Notes: generated from the letters alone by a model not told the origin. Positions 49,698 to 57,775 are shown, counted from the stretch's first letter. The stretch is DNA of 64,000 nt from Mycobacterium sp. 050128 (GCF_036409155.1 NZ_JAZGLW010000001.1:62001-126000); one strand, 5' to 3'. Made by a program: numbers and translations.

Positions 49698-50375
49698 ATG
49701 AATTGGGACCTCAACGGCCAATCGGCCGACGTCGAAGAAGCCCTGGCCGGCGGGGCGCCGCAGCGAGCAGGCTGGTTCCGGTTCTACTTCTCCGACCAGC
49801 GCTGGGAGTGGTCCGAACAGGTACAACTGTTGCACGGGTATGAGCCCGGCAGCGTGACCCCGACCACCGAGCTGGTGTTGTCCCACAAACACCCGGACGA
49901 CCGCGGGCCCGTCGCGGCCACCATCGATCAGATCCTCAACACCCATCAGGCGTTCAGCACCCGCCACCGCATCATCGACACCCGCGGACAGGTGCACCAG
50001 GTGGTGGTCGTCGGCGACCAACTGTGCGATGACCAAGGTGATGTGATCGGAACCCACGGCTTCTACGTCGACGTCTCTCCGCTGCCCGACCAGGCACGTG
50101 AAGACCTCGTCACCGCGAAGCTGGCCGAAATCGCCGGACAGCGCGCGGGTATCGAGCAGGCCAAAGGAATGTTGATGCTGGTCTACGGCATCGGCGATGG
50201 TCCGGCCTTCGATTTGCTCAAGTGGCTATCCCAGGAGGCGAACGTCAAGCTGCGGCCGCTCGCAGAACAGATCTGCGAAGACTTCCGCGCCCTCGGTCCC
50301 CGCGTCAGTTCGCAGTCGGACTTCGACCACTTACTGCTGACCGCGCACCAGCGCGTCGACCCGGCAATTCCATAG
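49698..50375 (+). CDS. PAS and ANTAR domain regulator
   Basis: The 225-residue product has an N-terminal PAS fold of the PAS_3 type (about residues 22-130, WFRFYFSDQRWEWSEQVQLLHGYEPG...LVLSHKHPDDR). The ANTAR domain (about 140-200) reads AGQRAGIEQAKGMLMLVYGIGDGPAFDLLKWLSQEANVKLRPLAEQI. It probably couples a small-molecule or redox signal to RNA antitermination. An AGGAGA lies 11 bases before the ATG. The 247 bp upstream hold nothing else recognisable. Confidence 0.92.
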   Translation: MNWDLNGQSADVEEALAGGAPQRAGWFRFYFSDQRWEWSEQVQLLHGYEPGSVTPTTELVLSHKHPDDRGPVAATIDQILNTHQAFSTRHRIIDTRGQVHQVVVVGDQLCDDQGDVIGTHGFYVDVSPLPDQAREDLVTAKLAEIAGQRAGIEQAKGMLMLVYGIGDGPAFDLLKWLSQEANVKLRPLAEQICEDFRALGPRVSSQSDFDHLLLTAHQRVDPAIP

Positions 50376-50410
50376 GAACCGTAAAGGACACCTAAGATTT
50401 GCTGGCCGCG

Positions 50411-50638
50411 CTATGACTTCTTGCTCGGAATGACGATAACGACGATCAGGGTGAGGATTGAGAAGAACAGTCCGAGAAGTCCCCATCCCAACGGATTGCG
50501 GCCCTTCATGGCGGCGATGAGGCCGCAGACTATTGCGGCGATCACGCTGCCGATCGCGACGAATATCCCCTTGATCCCGCGCAGAATGAACCCTGCCGCA
50601 AGCGGATCCGAACTAGCCAGAATTACCGAGTGCAACAT
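50411..50638 (-). CDS. Small two-helix membrane protein
   Basis: The 75-residue product has two predicted membrane helices (about residues 16-40 and 50-70), joined by a short basic loop KGRNPLG, and ends SKKS. No family is recognised. The ATG at 50638 has GGGAAAGGA seven bases upstream; a longer reading to 50683 adds an unrelated tail. It is preceded by the best SigF-type promoter in the window, so stress-induced expression is predicted. Confidence 0.78.
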   Translation of the reverse strand: MLHSVILASSDPLAAGFILRGIKGIFVAIGSVIAAIVCGLIAAMKGRNPLGWGLLGLFFSILTLIVVIVIPSKKS

Positions 50639-50673
50639 GTCGACGTCCTTTCCCCGTGAGAAGTCGTTACCGA

Positions 50674-50699
50674 ATACCCTCACGAGGACCGGCTAAACC
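50674..50699 (-). promoter_or_regulatory. Consensus SigF promoter
   Basis: On the minus strand it reads GGTTT-N15-GGGTAT, an exact consensus match. The predicted leader is about 29 bases and includes the ribosome site of the two-helix membrane protein. Confidence 0.7.
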
Positions 50700-50771
50700 G
50701 CAATTACGCTCCGGACCGTCCTATTGCTCGCGAAACGACGATCCTTTAACCGTTTGCCACGGACGGCGTGC

Positions 50772-51200
50772 TTAGAGTTCACCGGAGAAATCAGCGGTGA
50801 TCCAGCGGTCCGGGCGGACGGTGAACAGCACGGTTTCCTGATTCTCCATGCTGCTGACGAATGCGCGCCCGCCCTCCTCGCCGAGGTAGCGGATCGCGAT
50901 CTCTTCGCGCACCGCCGCAGGGGTCGGCTTGGCGGTGTCGACCACGGTGCCCTCGACGACCACGTATTGATACGGCGGTTCTTCGCGCTGCACGACCAGT
51001 GTCACCACCCCGGCCCGCTCGATGAGCTTGGCCTTGCGAGACGACGCTCCGGTGTTGACCCGGATGTTTCCGCCCGGGACGTAGTCGTACCAAATCGGGA
51101 CGCTGGCCGGTGGGCGGCCGTCTTCGGCGGCGACGGACAGCACGCCGACGTGTAGTGCTGCGAGGAACTCCTGGCGCTGGGGCACGTTGAAAGCAGTCAT
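50772..51200 (-). CDS. Pyridoxamine 5'-phosphate oxidase-like flavin protein
   Basis: The 142-residue product has the split beta-barrel pattern of the PPOX/F420-dependent family: VGVLSVAAEDGRPPASVPIWYDYVPGGNIRVNT near the N-terminus and VVVEGTVVDTAKP in the middle. It probably binds FMN or F420 and reduces or protects against small organic or redox-active molecules; substrate unknown. The ATG at 51200 lies 48 bp upstream of the transporter operon's last stop on the plus-coordinate axis. Confidence 0.87.
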   Translation of the reverse strand: MTAFNVPQRQEFLAALHVGVLSVAAEDGRPPASVPIWYDYVPGGNIRVNTGASSRKAKLIERAGVVTLVVQREEPPYQYVVVEGTVVDTAKPTPAAVREEIAIRYLGEEGGRAFVSSMENQETVLFTVRPDRWITADFSGEL

Positions 51201-51248
51201 GGCCCGGTGAACGCAGCGGCCACAGCCGGCTATTCCCTCGACGCCGAG

Positions 51249-51386
51249 TCAGTTCGTGAACAACGCGGGAATCTTCACCGCCAGCTCGTAGACGCCGTAG
51301 CCGAATGGCACTCCCACCCACAACCAGCTGGCAAGACCCAGCAGCTTGACGCGCGGCGATGTCGCGACCGATCGGCCGGCGGTCAT
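51249..51386 (-). CDS. MFS transporter small subunit
   Basis: The 45-residue product has one predicted membrane helix (about residues 15-38, LLGLASWLWVGVPFGYGVYELAVKI). The ATG at 51386 overlaps the transporter stop as ATGA. Small single-helix partners of this type follow OFA-family transporters in other bacteria, so a role in assembly or stability of the transporter is likely. Confidence 0.75.
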   Translation of the reverse strand: MTAGRSVATSPRVKLLGLASWLWVGVPFGYGVYELAVKIPALFTN

Positions 51387-52765
51387 TGTGCGGGCTCTCC
51401 GGAAATCACGCACTCCGGCTTTCGCGTATCGACCGGCGACACGACGAAGCTGGGCGGCCGCGGCGTGCGAATCAGCTCGTTGCAGACCACGCCGATCAGC
51501 AACAGGATCACCATGATCGTGAACGACCATCGGTATCGCTCGGGGCCCACCACGTGGGCGGCAATGCGATTGTCGGCGATCGCGTTGACGATCACCGGTC
51601 CGAGCACGCCCGCGGTCGACCACGCGGTCAGCAGCCGGCCGTGGATCGCTCCGACTTCGAGGTAGCCGAACAGGTCGCGCAGATAGGCCGGCACCGTCGC
51701 GAACCCCGCGCCGTAGAAGGACAGCAGCTGGATGCAGACCACCAGGAACAGCGGCTTGCTCGCGTTTTGCGTGACGATCAAGACGGCGTACAGCATCGCA
51801 CCGACACCGAGATAGAGCCGGTACATGTTCTTGCGACCGACCGTATCCGAAGCGGTGGACCAGAGTATGCGTCCCAACGAGTTCGCCAGCGACAGCATCG
51901 CGACGAATCCCGCCGCGGCCGCGGTCAACGCCGCGGGAGACGCCGCATGCGGAAAGTAGTCTCGGTAGATCGGTGCTGCCCGTTCCAGGATGCCGATACC
52001 CGCAGTGACGTTGAAGCACAACACAATCCACAGCAACCAGAACTGTGGCGTCTTGATCGCCTCGTTGGCGGTGCGATCGGGCCCCGCGGCATGCGGGATC
52101 TTCGACGCGGCCACCCTGACGACGGGCGGCTCCCATTCGTGCGGCGGCACGCGGACCAGAAGGACTCCCACCGCCATGAAGACCGCATACACCACGCCCA
52201 TGACCAAGAACGTCGCCGCCAGCCCATGCCGGTCGGTACCGAACCACTTCATCAACTGCGACGACCACGGCGAGGCGATCAGCGCACCGCCGCCGAACCC
52301 CATGATAGCGAATCCGGTCGCCATGCCCGGCCGGTCGGGAAACCATTTCATCAATGTGGAAACCGGTGCGATGTAACCAATTCCGAGCCCGATACCGCCG
52401 ATGACTCCGTAGCCGAGGATGATCAGCCACATCTGGCCGATCTCGGCCGCCACCGCCGAAATGAGCAAACCGCCGCAAAAGCAGACGGTCGCCACGAACA
52501 TCGCCCAACGGGGGCCTCGCCGTTCCACCGCCGTGCCGAAGACGGCTGCTGACGCTCCCAGCATGACGATGCCCAGCGTGAACGGCATGGCACTCAAAAG
52601 TCCTGATGCCCTCAGTGTTTCGTGCAGTGGAAGCTTGAATACACTCCAGGAGTAAACACTGCCGATCGCTAGATGTATCGCGAGCGCCGCGGGCGGAACG
52701 AGCCACCTACTCCATCCTGGGCTGGCAACGATTCGATCACGCGACAGCACTCCAGCCGACTCCAT
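51383..52765 (-). CDS. OFA-family MFS transporter (oxalate/formate antiporter-like)
   Basis: The 460-residue product has about 12 membrane helices. The N-terminal segment IHLAIGSVYSWSVFKLPL is typical of OFA-family transporters of small carboxylates. MFS loop features include RRGPRWAMF after helix 2 and SDTVGRKNMYR after helix 8. A central hydrophilic loop lies near residues 210-235. The substrate is inferred only as a small organic anion such as oxalate or formate. A small subunit gene is coupled downstream. Confidence 0.9.
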   Translation of the reverse strand: MESAGVLSRDRIVASPGWSRWLVPPAALAIHLAIGSVYSWSVFKLPLHETLRASGLLSAMPFTLGIVMLGASAAVFGTAVERRGPRWAMFVATVCFCGGLLISAVAAEIGQMWLIILGYGVIGGIGLGIGYIAPVSTLMKWFPDRPGMATGFAIMGFGGGALIASPWSSQLMKWFGTDRHGLAATFLVMGVVYAVFMAVGVLLVRVPPHEWEPPVVRVAASKIPHAAGPDRTANEAIKTPQFWLLWIVLCFNVTAGIGILERAAPIYRDYFPHAASPAALTAAAAGFVAMLSLANSLGRILWSTASDTVGRKNMYRLYLGVGAMLYAVLIVTQNASKPLFLVVCIQLLSFYGAGFATVPAYLRDLFGYLEVGAIHGRLLTAWSTAGVLGPVIVNAIADNRIAAHVVGPERYRWSFTIMVILLLIGVVCNELIRTPRPPSFVVSPVDTRKPECVISGEPAQ

Positions 52766-52981
52766 CGTCCTCTTTTCACAGCGGGCTCCTCGCGCATCAG
52801 AACGTCCGGCGATTTCCTGTCAGTAGCCAATTGGTAAGCAAGACAGAAACATCCGGCAGCATCTAGATGATGCGTCGTGGAGGTCCTGCCGATCACTTTC
52901 GGCAAGTCCACCCGATGCTAGCGACCGAGGTCACACGTGGACGTCGTGGAACTGTGATGAAAACGGGGGTAGTCAAAGAGA

Positions 52982-53638
52982 CTAAGGCGTAGCCCGCCCC
53001 ATCAAGAGCGGATGGACGATCCGTGGCATTCCGCGCCACACGGAATTCTCGGCCGTGACAGCAAATCCGCAGGCGCGCATCAGCTCCCCTGTCGGGCGGT
53101 TGCAGCAGCATCCGCCGGCGAAGGCACGCCATGGACGGAACAGGTAGTCCTGCCAAGCCGCAAGCAACCGTGAATTCGCCCGCACATGCTCGACGAACAA
53201 CAACTGCCCACCGGGGCGCAACACGCGAGCGATCTCGCGCAAGGCACGTTCAGGATCCTCGACGGTGCACAGGACAAGCGTCGAGACAACGGTATCCACC
53301 GACTCGTCGGTCAGCGGGAGGCACTCCGCCGGCGCATTGACGATCCGTGCCGAACGGGCATGCCGCTGCAAGCGGCGCGCGAGCTTTCGGCGCATGGCCG
53401 GCTCGGGCTCCATGAGCACGAGATCATCGATGCCGTCGGGATAGTGCGCGATGTTCAGCCCCGTCCCCGCACCGATCTCGACGACGCGCCCCCGCGCGGC
53501 ACTCACCAGCGTGCGCCGCCGCCGCCGCATCCCCGCCAGCTCGCCGAGCCACACGAACGGGTCGTACACCAGCGCCATGATCCGCAGCCAGGCCGCGGAC
53601 GGCGGGCGCACTTCCAGTTCGGTCGCAATATCAGTCAT
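52982..53638 (-). CDS. Class I SAM-dependent methyltransferase
   Basis: The 218-residue product has the SAM-binding loop VVEIGAGTGLNIAHYP near residue 55. The acidic ribose-binding strand follows (LVLMEPEPAM), then APAECLPLTDESVDTVVSTLVLCTV and LRPGGQLLFVEHVRAN. This is the UbiE/phospholipid-methyltransferase-like layout. A CCCN cluster near residue 185 may bind metal or lie at a membrane surface. The ATG at 53638 is favoured over GTG 53662. Confidence 0.9.
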   Translation of the reverse strand: MTDIATELEVRPPSAAWLRIMALVYDPFVWLGELAGMRRRRRTLVSAARGRVVEIGAGTGLNIAHYPDGIDDLVLMEPEPAMRRKLARRLQRHARSARIVNAPAECLPLTDESVDTVVSTLVLCTVEDPERALREIARVLRPGGQLLFVEHVRANSRLLAAWQDYLFRPWRAFAGGCCCNRPTGELMRACGFAVTAENSVWRGMPRIVHPLLMGRATP

Positions 53639-53719
53639 GGCGCCTAACGTAGAAGCGGCCACGGGGTGCGCGCATCGCCCAGGGCGGCCATCTTTGAGCG
53701 ATGGCCCGTTTCGGCTACG

Positions 53720-54766
53720 TCAGAGAAGTCCGAGACGCGCTGCCTCGGCAACGGCGGCCGCGCGTGAGGTGCGCCCCAGCTTGCGGCGGATGTTCGCGAC
53801 GTGACGGTGCACCGTATGCGGGCTCAGCACCAGCTGCTCGGCGATCTCGCGATCGTTCAGACCGCGCGCGAGGCAGGCAAGAATCTCCCGTTCACGGGCC
53901 GAGAGCAGGTCCGGCTCCGCGTCGGGCGTGTTCCGCTGCGACACAGGTGCCAGCGGCCCCAGCGCCTCGCGGCATGCGCGTGCGACGGAATCCACGTCAC
54001 CGTGCCAGGGGAAGTGCGCGCTCCCGGGCAGCGAGGTCAAAGCAGCCCCCGGGATCGCGGCCGCGACCTCGCGCCCGAGCCGGTGCGGCACGGCCCGATC
54101 GTCGCGTCGATGCACCACCAGCGTTTCAACGCCGACCCTCGGGAGGTATGCCCGCACGTCGAGGCGATAGACGAGGCGCAACAACGCCGCGGCGGCCTCG
54201 GCGGTCGCGGCCTCACGCTGCAACCGCGCAAAGCGTTCGTGCTCCGCGGATTCGGCTGCGCCGAGGAACATGTTGCTGAGCAGACGGGAGCCGAGTCCCC
54301 AATGCGCACGAACCGCCGCCACGATCGCGTCGCCCACTTCCGCTGTGGTGATAGCCGAGCCGTTGGCATAGGACCCGTACAACACCAACCGCTCGACCTG
54401 TTCGGGATACGTTGCGGCATAAGCGATTGCGGTGCAGCTTCCGCAGGACCCGCCCAGCAGCGATACGCGTTCGTACCCCAGCTCGTCGAGCAGCGCGCGC
54501 AGCATGGCCACTTCCGCGTCCAGGGTCAGGTCCGAATCTTCGACCGTGCGGTCCGACATGCCGACGCCGAGCCGGTCGTAGCGGACCAGGGTGTACCCGT
54601 CGGCGACGGCTTCCCAGAATTGCCGGAAGCCGGCGCCCTCCCAGTCGAGTTCGAGATGGCTTACCCACCATGCCGGAGCCACGAGCGGTGGGCCGTCCCC
54701 GCGTACGTCGAACGCCACGCGGCGGTCTCCGACGCGCAGGAACCGGATCTCGGACTTTGCCAGCAT
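53720..54766 (-). CDS. Alpha/beta hydrolase fused to a LuxR DNA-binding domain
   Basis: The 348-residue product combines an N-terminal alpha/beta-hydrolase fold (about residues 10-265) with a C-terminal LuxR helix-turn-helix (about 285-345, LSAREREILACLARGLNDREIAEQLVLSPHTVHRHVANIRRKLG). The hydrolase nucleophile elbow reads GGSCGSC, leaving Ser or Cys at the active position. GSAHFPWHGD supplies a possible catalytic His. It may be a regulator that senses, and perhaps hydrolyses, a ligand. No cognate operon is obvious. Confidence 0.9.
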   Translation of the reverse strand: MLAKSEIRFLRVGDRRVAFDVRGDGPPLVAPAWWVSHLELDWEGAGFRQFWEAVADGYTLVRYDRLGVGMSDRTVEDSDLTLDAEVAMLRALLDELGYERVSLLGGSCGSCTAIAYAATYPEQVERLVLYGSYANGSAITTAEVGDAIVAAVRAHWGLGSRLLSNMFLGAAESAEHERFARLQREAATAEAAAALLRLVYRLDVRAYLPRVGVETLVVHRRDDRAVPHRLGREVAAAIPGAALTSLPGSAHFPWHGDVDSVARACREALGPLAPVSQRNTPDAEPDLLSAREREILACLARGLNDREIAEQLVLSPHTVHRHVANIRRKLGRTSRAAAVAEAARLGLL

Positions 54767-54883
54767 CGCAATGAGCGTACGACGTTGCGGCCGGCGAAAG
54801 GACCGTTATCGAAAGGCTAGAGCGGTCGGAGCAATTGCAGGTCGTGACGCATTTAAGAATGCGTGACGACCCCGCGTCGAGGT

Positions 54884-55180
54884 CTAGTCCTGCGACTTGT
54901 CGGAGTCCTCGGAGTCCTCGGAGTCGTCGGAGTTTTCGGAGTCCTCGGAGTCCTCGGAGTCGTCGGAGTCCTGGGAGTCGTCGGAGTCCTGGGAGTCGTC
55001 GGAGTCCTCAGAGTCGTCGAGCTTGTCGGCGAACTTCGTCAGGAGCGCGGCCAGTTGCCGGGCCTCCTCTGCCGACAACGAGTCTTCGAAGACCTGGTCT
55101 TCGGCGTCGGAGATGCGCTCAACGCAAACCGTGTTGCTCTTGATACTGACGTCCCACCGGCTTCCCTCTTGATCAGCCAT
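54884..55180 (-). CDS. Small protein with Ser-Asp/Glu repeat tail
   Basis: The 98-residue product has a roughly 55-residue N-terminal part (WDVSIKSNTVCVERISDAEDQVFEDSLSAEEARQLAALLTKFADKL) of unknown family. A 40-residue tail of alternating Ser/Asp/Glu follows (repeats of DDSQDS, DDSEDS). The codons form a degenerate 6- to 9-bp tandem repeat at 54896-55018. The tail is certainly disordered and highly charged. The long reading frame on the opposite strand is a by-product of the repeat. Confidence 0.7.
   Translation of the reverse strand: MADQEGSRWDVSIKSNTVCVERISDAEDQVFEDSLSAEEARQLAALLTKFADKLDDSEDSDDSQDSDDSQDSDDSEDSEDSENSDDSEDSEDSDKSQD
54896..55018. repeat. Degenerate short tandem repeat coding the acidic tail
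   Basis: About 120 bp are built from GAGTC(C/G)TCG-like units with 6-, 9- and 15-bp periods. They encode Ser-Asp/Glu repeats on the minus strand and are likely to vary in length between strains. Confidence 0.75.
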
Positions 55181-55295
55181 TCGACCCCGCCTTCCCAGCT
55201 AGCAACCTGTTGTCGAAACGTCCCGCGCGTTACCGAGTCGGTTACCCACTTCTGATGGTGGCGAACAGGCGTAGCCCTGTATCGGTTCGGTGCGT

Positions 55296-55301
55296 TAGCG
55301 T
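55296..55301 (+). promoter_or_regulatory. Leaderless -10 box of glutathione peroxidase
   Basis: TAGCGT fits TANNNT and is followed by seven bases and then the GTG at 55309. This is the layout of mycobacterial leaderless transcripts. No Shine-Dalgarno is present. Confidence 0.45.
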
Positions 55302-55308
55302 CGTCGGC

Positions 55309-55797
55309 GTGACCCTCAAAGACATCGCCCTGACCACCCTCGACGGCCGGCCGACCACGCTGGCCGAATTGTCCGACGGCGCAACGCTGGTCGTGAACGT
55401 GGCCTCCAAATGCGGACTGACGCCGCAGTACACCGCGCTGGAGAAACTGGCCAAGGAGTACGCCGACCGCGGCCTGACGGTCGTCGGCGTCCCGTGCAAT
55501 CAATTCATGGGCCAGGAGCCGGGCACGGCCGATGAGATCCAGGAGTTCTGCTCGACGACATACGGGGTGACGTTCCCGCTGCTGGAAAAGACCGACGTCA
55601 ACGGCGAGGACCGCCACCCGCTGTACACCGAGCTGACCAAGACCGCCGATTCCGACGGCCAGGCGGGAGACATTCAGTGGAACTTCGAGAAGTTCCTGCT
55701 CTCCCCCGACGGTGCGGTGGCCAACCGGTTCCGGCCCCGCACCGAGCCCGACGCCCCCGAGGTCATCACCGCCATCGAGGCCGTCCTGCCCCGGTAG
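55309..55797 (+). CDS. Glutathione peroxidase-family (thiol) peroxidase
   Basis: The 162-residue product has the family's catalytic residues. The peroxidatic Cys lies in VNVASKCGLTPQY, the Gln in VPCNQFMGQEPG and the Trp/Asn in IQWNFEKFL. In mycobacteria, which lack glutathione, such enzymes normally use thioredoxin. GTG at 55309 is chosen by the conserved N-terminus TLKDIALTTLDG and by a leaderless-type -10 box. A 73-bp copy of its codons 101-125 region lies at 57348-57420. Confidence 0.9.
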   Translation: MTLKDIALTTLDGRPTTLAELSDGATLVVNVASKCGLTPQYTALEKLAKEYADRGLTVVGVPCNQFMGQEPGTADEIQEFCSTTYGVTFPLLEKTDVNGEDRHPLYTELTKTADSDGQAGDIQWNFEKFLLSPDGAVANRFRPRTEPDAPEVITAIEAVLPR

Positions 55798-55848
55798 ACG
55801 ACGGTTCGCCTTCCGCGCGTTTTGCTCACGGCACCGGTGGGTCTTGCC

Positions 55849-56223
55849 ATGGCCGTTAAAGGCCGCATCGACCTGCGACTCGGTACCCAAGTCCTGCTGG
55901 TGCAGCTCGTTGTCGTAGCGCTGACACTGATGGTTACGTTCGCCTTGTTCGCCCCCTACAACCGGCACCGGTTAGTCCAGTACGGCATCCACGCGCTTGA
56001 TACCGCCCGTGTGGTGGCTTCTGCGCCGACCGTGCTCAACATTTCTCATTACGATGCCGCGCCGGCCAGCCCGCTCCCGGGATTCGTTGACGAACTGGCG
56101 ACCGGCCCCATCCAAAGCGTCAGGTCGCGAGTTCAGCTGCGCACGCACGTGGCGTTCGTGGTAGTTGCCACCACCCGCAGCGTCAGGTTGGCCCCACCCG
56201 ATCGGGACATGTTGGAGACATAA
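55849..56223 (+). pseudogene. Truncated sensor histidine kinase (N-terminal part)
   Basis: The 124-residue frame matches the start of CitA/DcuS-type sensor kinases. It has an LATQ-like LRLGTQVLLVQLVVVALTLMV first helix, then YGIHALDTARVVASAPTVL...VDELATGPIQSVRSRV and FVVVATTRSVRLAPPDRD, the beginning of the extracytoplasmic sensor. It stops there: the second membrane helix, PAS and kinase domains are absent from the next 170 bp. It is a remnant, or at most a short membrane protein. Confidence 0.65.
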
Positions 56224-56392
56224 GCAACGATTTCTTCAGTTCTGCGCATTGTGCTCGCTGGAGGCGCCGCAACCGTGCGACGGGGTCGAGCGCGCCGCCC
56301 GTGGTGCGAGTTCGGCTAGCGTGGGCATAGTCGTCAGCGCACCTAACGCGGTCACCACTTGACCATGAAGCAGACAGGATACGAAGAGAGCC

Positions 56393-57325
56393 ATGGATTT
56401 TCGGGTATTCGTCGAGCCACAGCAGGGTGCCTCCTACGCAGATCAACTCGCTGTCGCTCAGAGCGCCGAACAGCTCGGCTTCGCCGCGTTTTTCCGATCC
56501 GACCACTTCCTGGCGATGAGCGGCGACGGCTTGCCGGGACCGACTGATTCGTGGGTCACGCTAGGGGCGATCGCGCGCGAGACTTCCCGCATACGGCTGG
56601 GGACGCTGGTGACTTCCGCGACCTTCCGTTACCCGGGACCGTTAGCGATCGCGGTGGCCCAGGTGGATGAAATGAGCGGCGGGCGAGTCGAATTGGGCCT
56701 CGGTAGCGGTTGGTTCGAAAAAGAACACGCCGCTTACGGGCTTCCGTTTCCGTCCGTGCACGAACGGTTCGACCGGCTCACCGAACAGCTGGCCATCGTC
56801 ACCGGATTGTGGACAACGCCATCCGGCACGACATTCGACTACCCGGGAGAGCACTATCAAGTCAGCGGCTCGCCGGCACTTCCTAAACCGCTGCAGAGTC
56901 CGCATCCGCCGATCATCATCGGGGGCGCCGGAGCCAAACGCACCCCGGCACTGGCGGCCACTTATGCCGCCGAATTCAATGTCCCCTTTGCGCCGATGGA
57001 CGTCGTCAGAACCCAATTCCGCCGGGTGGCCGCTGCGATGGAGGCGGCCAACCGCCCGGCCGACTCGATCGTCTACTCGTGCGCGTTCGTGCTGTGTGCG
57101 GGACGCGATGACTCGGAGGTGGCCCGCCGCGCGGCAGCGATCGGCCGCGACGTGGAGGAACTGCGCTCTAACAGCCCGCTTGCCGGTACCCCCGCCGAAA
57201 TCGTCGACAAGTTGAGCGCGTGGACGGACTTGGGTGTGCAACGGATCTACGCCCAAGTCCTGGACTTGTCTGATCTGGCCCATCTAGAGCTGTTGGCGGC
57301 CGAGGTGATGTCGCAACTGCGTTAG
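56393..57325 (+). CDS. F420-dependent LLM class oxidoreductase
   Basis: Luciferase-like monooxygenase-fold enzyme of 310 residues, of the group that mostly uses coenzyme F420 in mycobacteria. Visible elements are an N-terminal strand DFRVFVEPQ, FRSDHFLAM, RIRLGTLVTSATFRYPGPLA, a GGRVELGLGSGWFEKEH segment and HPPIIIGGAG. The substrate is unknown. A GAAGAGAG precedes the ATG. The gene is followed closely by the copied peroxidase fragment. Confidence 0.9.
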   Translation: MDFRVFVEPQQGASYADQLAVAQSAEQLGFAAFFRSDHFLAMSGDGLPGPTDSWVTLGAIARETSRIRLGTLVTSATFRYPGPLAIAVAQVDEMSGGRVELGLGSGWFEKEHAAYGLPFPSVHERFDRLTEQLAIVTGLWTTPSGTTFDYPGEHYQVSGSPALPKPLQSPHPPIIIGGAGAKRTPALAATYAAEFNVPFAPMDVVRTQFRRVAAAMEAANRPADSIVYSCAFVLCAGRDDSEVARRAAAIGRDVEELRSNSPLAGTPAEIVDKLSAWTDLGVQRIYAQVLDLSDLAHLELLAAEVMSQLR

Positions 57326-57347
57326 TGCTTTGAGCTGGAGAGCGGGC

Positions 57348-57420
57348 GACCGCCACTCGCTGTACACCGAGCCGACCAAGACCGCCGATTCCGACGGCCG
57401 GGCGGGAGACATTCAGTGGA
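57348..57420 (+). pseudogene. Glutathione peroxidase gene fragment
   Basis: This matches 55609-55681 of the intact gene at 70 of 73 bases by eye and reads DRHSLYTEPTKTADSDGRAGDIQW in the same sense. Similarity ends abruptly after the codon for Trp. Confidence 0.85.
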
Positions 57421-57763
57421 CCAGTCATCTGACGGCAACGAAATACTTACGGCTGCAAGCGATCTCGGACCACCTGGAATGGGTACAATATCGAGCTCGA
57501 AGGCGCCCTGCCGTGCAGCGGTCAGACTATGTGGACCGGTAGCGCGAAATGTCTACTGCCGCAACCATGCACCGTTACCTCCATACTCCTGACGGACGCG
57601 ATCCTGCTGCCCGAGAGGCGAACCCAGCATTAGTGGGAACGCCCCCTGCCAGTAGACCGCTTGGCGCCTGTTCGGCGGGTGAGGCTCGTTGTGAACCTGT
57701 TGCGGATGACCTGGTCGCGTGAGCGCCCGGCGCCGAACCGCCCGAAGGCCGGCGCACGCACTT

Positions 57764-57769
57764 TAAGAT
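57764..57769 (+). promoter_or_regulatory. Leaderless -10 box of the LysR gene
   Basis: TAAGAT (TANNNT) is followed by six bases and then the GTG at 57776, with no ribosome site. This is consistent with leaderless transcription. Confidence 0.5.
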
Positions 57770-57775
57770 CGGCAC

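Larger units (their letters stand above)
57326..57775. other. 450-bp gap with gene fragment
   Basis: No intact gene is recognised. It holds a 73-bp near-copy of part of the glutathione peroxidase gene (57348-57420). About 120 bp of unassigned sequence that may be further debris follows. At the end lies the probable leaderless promoter of the LysR gene. Confidence 0.65.

Noticed and set aside
54896..55018. Possible CRISPR array
   Set aside because: The repeat units are 6-15 bp, contiguous and coding, with no unique spacers.
54897..55172. Plus-strand reading frame rich in Ser-Glu repeats
   Set aside because: It is the complement of the Ser-Asp/Glu tail gene on the minus strand, which has a ribosome site and a non-repetitive N-terminal domain; the plus-strand frame is only a consequence of the repeat.
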